DNA of 64,000 nt from Eubacterium sp. (GTDB taxonomy: Bacteria; Bacillota; Clostridia; Lachnospirales; Lachnospiraceae), in contig JAFXZW010000052.1 of assembly GCA_017541035.1 (NCBI GenBank), forward strand, positions 94,498-158,497, given 5' to 3'. How positions within the stretch are numbered: the first letter of the stretch is position 1; every line of letters begins with the position of its first letter. The translations under genes and the position numbers were made by a program. The notes below the pieces were generated by a model. It ran no database searches. It was given only the letters and a program-made list of their open reading frames with translations, and was not told the origin of the DNA. Of the stretch, positions 61,680 through 64,000 are shown piece after piece.

Positions 61680-61693
61680 CGAACATTTGTTCG
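61680..61693. promoter_or_regulatory. LexA (SOS) box
   Basis: CGAAC-ATTT-GTTCG, a perfect palindrome matching the core of the Bacillus DinR/LexA box (CGAAC-N4-GTTCG type). It lies 7 bp upstream of the -35 of the toxin promoter. Ten fixed bases are expected by chance about once per megabase. Confidence 0.7.
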
Positions 61694-61737
61694 TTTTATA
61701 TCATCATATCTACACTTTGCATTCATTCCTGCATAGC

Positions 61738-63678
61738 CTATAAATCCACGTTTGCTTCCCTGCTGTGCTTCTCGATATACTCCCGGCGCGGTCCTACCTC
61801 ATTTCCCATCAGTGTATGGGTAAGGGATGTCGCTTCGGCAATACTATCGATAGACACCTGCTTCAGAAGCCGGTTTTCCGCATCCATCGTCGTCTCGAAC
61901 AACTGCTCCGCATCCATTTCTCCAAGGCCCTTGTACCGCTGGATCGTGAACTTCTTTGTATGGGCGCGGCGGTATTTCTCCAGCTCCGCATCGGAATACA
62001 GGTACTTCACATTCTTCCCGTCTCCCACCCGGTACAGCGGCGGTATGGCGATGTAAATGTGCCCCTCGCTGATGAGATCGGGGTAGAACCGGTAGAAGAA
62101 GGTAAGCAGCAGCGTCGCAATGTGCGCGCCGTCCACATCCGCATCCGTCATGATGATGATCTTCCCGTAATTCAGCTTCGTAATATCGAAGTCATTTCCA
62201 TAGCCCTGCAGGAAACCGCAGCCGAAGGCGTTGATCATCGCCTTGATCTCCGCATTTTCCAGGACCTTGCTGACAGGGACCTTCTCCACATTCAGGATCT
62301 TGCCGCGGAGAGGAAGTACCGCCTGATATTTCCGGTTCCGGGCCGATTTTGCGGAGCCTCCCGCGGAATCACCCTCGACGATGAAGATCTCACATTTCTC
62401 TGCTTCATTGCTCTCCTGCCGCACCAGCTTCCCATTCCCCTCGAAGGAGAACTTGCTGAGATTGATCTTATTTTTTTCATTTGCCCGCTTCTTTGACAGT
62501 GCAACCGCACGGTCGGCGATATCCTTTAAAACCTCATAATTCCGGTCGAAGTAAATGGTCAGCTGTTCCTTTACGATATCCTCCACAGCCTTTACCACAT
62601 CGGTATTGGAAAGCTTTGTTTTTGTCTGTCCTTCAAACTGGGGATCGGGGTGCCGCACAGAAATGACAGATACCATTCCGCTACGGATATCCGCGCCGGA
62701 GAGGTTGCTGTCCTTTTCCTTCAGAAGTCCGAGGTCATTCCTCGCATACTGGTTTACCACCTTCGCAAAGGCCGATTTCCAGGAGGTCACATGCGTTCCG
62801 CCCTCGGGATTCGTGATATTATTTGTAAAGCCGATGATATTCTCATCGCCGTCCTCGGTCATGACAAAGTCTATCTGTGCCCAGATTCCATCCCTCTCGC
62901 CCTGGATCTCCACGATGGGAGATGTGTGCGTGAGTCCCGTGGCAATATCCTCCACAAAGGCATGTAATCCGCCGGGCTGATGGAAGGTCTCCTTCTCCTC
63001 GCCATCCCTCCGGTTCCAGAAGGTGATGGTGAGATCAGGATTCAGATATGCCGTTTCCTTGATTCTCTGCTTGATGGCGGAACATTTAAACTTGACCGTC
63101 TCAAAGATCGTATCGTCCGGACGGATCGTAACCGTGGTACCGGTATGCTTTGCGGAAATCCTTTCTCCGGATGCGGTACGGCACTGGGCATCCGCAATCC
63201 TTTCCTTCGGCAGCTCGCCATCCACCAGCTTCGTGGTAGGAACTCCGTAGGCATAAGTATCATGATAGACATATCCATCCCTGTAAACATCCACGATCAG
63301 TTCCTTCGACAGGGCATTTACCACTGCGGAGCCGACGCCATGCAGGCCGCCGCTGATCTTGTAGGTGGAGGAATTAAACTTTCCTCCTGCATGAAGCACG
63401 GTGTAAACCACCCGCTCCGCCGGCATCTTCTCCGTGGGGTGCATATCCACCGGAACACCCCGCCCATTGTCGGAAATGGTAGCCGATCCATCCTCATTGA
63501 TGATCACATCGATCTGGCTACAATAGCCCGCCAGATGCTCGTCCACTGAGTTATCGATGATCTCCTGCACCAGATGATTGAGGCCGCTGCGTCCCGTATT
63601 CCCGATGTACATGCCGGGGCGCAGCCGCACCGGCTCCAGTCCCTTCAATACTTCTATTTTCTCTGCATTATAAGCCAC
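61738..63678 (-). CDS. Type IIA DNA topoisomerase subunit B (ParE/GyrB family)
   Basis: ATPase subunit of gyrase or topoisomerase IV. The 646 residues contain the GHKL ATPase motifs EIIDNSVDE (39-47), DNGRGVPV (70-77) and GGLHGVGSAVV (110-120), and the Toprim motifs EGDSAGGSA and TDADVDGAHIA. The start is GTG at 63678 with GAGGTG upstream. It lies away from dnaA/gyr-type origin genes as far as visible. Its leader carries a GC hairpin followed by TTTT. Confidence 0.93.
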   Translation of the reverse strand: MAYNAEKIEVLKGLEPVRLRPGMYIGNTGRSGLNHLVQEIIDNSVDEHLAGYCSQIDVIINEDGSATISDNGRGVPVDMHPTEKMPAERVVYTVLHAGGKFNSSTYKISGGLHGVGSAVVNALSKELIVDVYRDGYVYHDTYAYGVPTTKLVDGELPKERIADAQCRTASGERISAKHTGTTVTIRPDDTIFETVKFKCSAIKQRIKETAYLNPDLTITFWNRRDGEEKETFHQPGGLHAFVEDIATGLTHTSPIVEIQGERDGIWAQIDFVMTEDGDENIIGFTNNITNPEGGTHVTSWKSAFAKVVNQYARNDLGLLKEKDSNLSGADIRSGMVSVISVRHPDPQFEGQTKTKLSNTDVVKAVEDIVKEQLTIYFDRNYEVLKDIADRAVALSKKRANEKNKINLSKFSFEGNGKLVRQESNEAEKCEIFIVEGDSAGGSAKSARNRKYQAVLPLRGKILNVEKVPVSKVLENAEIKAMINAFGCGFLQGYGNDFDITKLNYGKIIIMTDADVDGAHIATLLLTFFYRFYPDLISEGHIYIAIPPLYRVGDGKNVKYLYSDAELEKYRRAHTKKFTIQRYKGLGEMDAEQLFETTMDAENRLLKQVSIDSIAEATSLTHTLMGNEVGPRREYIEKHSREANVDL

Positions 63679-63720
63679 TTTTACACCTCATCAAAAATGA
63701 TCTCCGCCTGCGCAGGAAAA

Positions 63721-63742
63721 CAGCGGGGATCCCGCCCCGCTG
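63721..63742 (-). terminator. Attenuator-like hairpin in the subunit B leader
   Basis: CAGCGGGG pairs perfectly with CCCCGCTG around a 6-nt loop, and TTTT follows on the minus strand. It lies between the promoter and the start codon, so it could stop transcription early. Confidence 0.5.
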
Positions 63743-63761
63743 CTTTGTCAGGCACCATTCT

Positions 63762-63790
63762 GTTATAACAAAAATGAAACGGACTGTCAA
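63762..63790 (-). promoter_or_regulatory. Promoter of topoisomerase subunit B
   Basis: Consensus TTGACA at 63785-63790, 17-bp spacer, TATAAC at 63762-63767 on the minus strand. Confidence 0.8.
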
Positions 63791-63798
63791 GCGATAAC

Positions 63799-63812
63799 CG
63801 AACATATGTGCG
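63799..63812. promoter_or_regulatory. Degenerate LexA-like box
   Basis: CGAAC-ATAT-GTGCG differs from a perfect box by one base in the right half. Its distance to the -35 (8 bp) is like that of the toxin box. Confidence 0.4.
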
Positions 63813-63914
63813 TTTTTATCCGGTTTTTTGCACTTTCATACGCTGACTTCTTTTCTTCTAGTTGAGTGCTAATTTAAATTCCGCATTGCAATGGTTAATT
63901 CCGGAAGAATGGAC

Positions 63915-63944
63915 TTTACTTCCGCATAAGTTTCTTCTTATACT
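63915..63944 (+). promoter_or_regulatory. Possible promoter of the right-edge gene
   Basis: TTTACT at 63915-63920, 18-bp spacer, TATACT at 63939-63944 on the plus strand, 46 bp before an ATG. Confidence 0.4.
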
Positions 63945-63989
63945 GTACAGGCTGCTGATTACCTAGCCTGTGCCGGAAAGAGAGGAAAA

Positions 63990-64000
63990 ATGAGTACTCA
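63990..64000 (+). CDS. Start of a gene running off the right edge
   Basis: ATG at 63990 preceded by AGAGAGGAA at good spacing; only Met-Ser-Thr can be read. It is divergent from the topoisomerase genes. No product can be named. Confidence 0.5.

Overview
The window looks like chromosome of an anaerobic Firmicute, most likely a Lachnospiraceae-type Clostridium. This is inferred from gene content: the GGGtGRT/NifU-like pair, a GH94 cellobiose phosphorylase, the split PurH/PurO route to IMP, a rubredoxin-fused flavoprotein, several c-di-GMP proteins, many good SigA-type promoters and AGGAGG-type ribosome sites. Base composition is near 50% GC. No rRNA, tRNA, CRISPR array, insertion sequence or phage gene was seen. 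Almost all genes lie on the minus strand. Only a methyltransferase, a DHH phosphoesterase, a BI-1 protein, an XRE regulator, a partial gene at the right edge and one predicted antisense RNA are on the plus strand.

Layout, left to right. 1-5.8 kb: a partial membrane protein, pfkA, then recR-ebfC-dnaX (minus strand, so dnaX is first in the operon). 6-7.9 kb: GGGtGRT protein and NifU-like protein. 8-9.3 kb: methyltransferase and Nudix hydrolase. 9.3-13.5 kb: an RND-type exporter with a large coiled-coil insertion. 13.7-25.5 kb: a signalling block with a LacI-like/EAL/beta-repeat protein, an Ldh-family oxidoreductase, TraX, a beta-repeat lipoprotein, a membrane GGDEF protein, a stem-loop array, DHH phosphoesterase and a second EAL protein. 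25.5-36.5 kb: small membrane protein, CbxX-like AAA+, citrate synthase, FtsH, cardiolipin synthase, proC, high-molecular-weight rubredoxin, YkgJ-like protein, and xanthine permease with xpt. 37-45 kb: BI-1 protein, AICAR formyltransferase, PurO, an LtaS/MdoB-like sulfatase-fold enzyme, psd, pssA and a flippase-like protein. 45-54 kb: CHAP amidase with wall-binding repeats, XRE regulator, a three-gene ABC system, MBL hydrolase, PHP phosphoesterase and aldose epimerase. 54-58.8 kb: cellobiose phosphorylase, an unknown protein and a zinc-ribbon protein. 59-63.7 kb: a type IIA topoisomerase pair whose two genes flank a predicted type I toxin-antitoxin locus.

The most striking find is at 61.37-61.69 kb, between the topoisomerase subunit genes. 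A 26-codon holin-like toxin gene with a very strong but probably sequestered ribosome site sits opposite a promoter-equipped antisense RNA of about 95 nt. A near-perfect Bacillus-type LexA (SOS) box lies just upstream of the toxin promoter, and a degenerate box sits at the matching place upstream of the topoisomerase B promoter. The sequence therefore predicts a DNA-damage-inducible type I toxin embedded in a topoisomerase locus. Other points of interest are the sugar-sensor/EAL/beta-solenoid protein, a GC-rich array of UUC-loop hairpins, 17-bp tandem repeats inside the ABC operon, and palindromes overlapping the promoters of the RND pump and the phospholipid operon.
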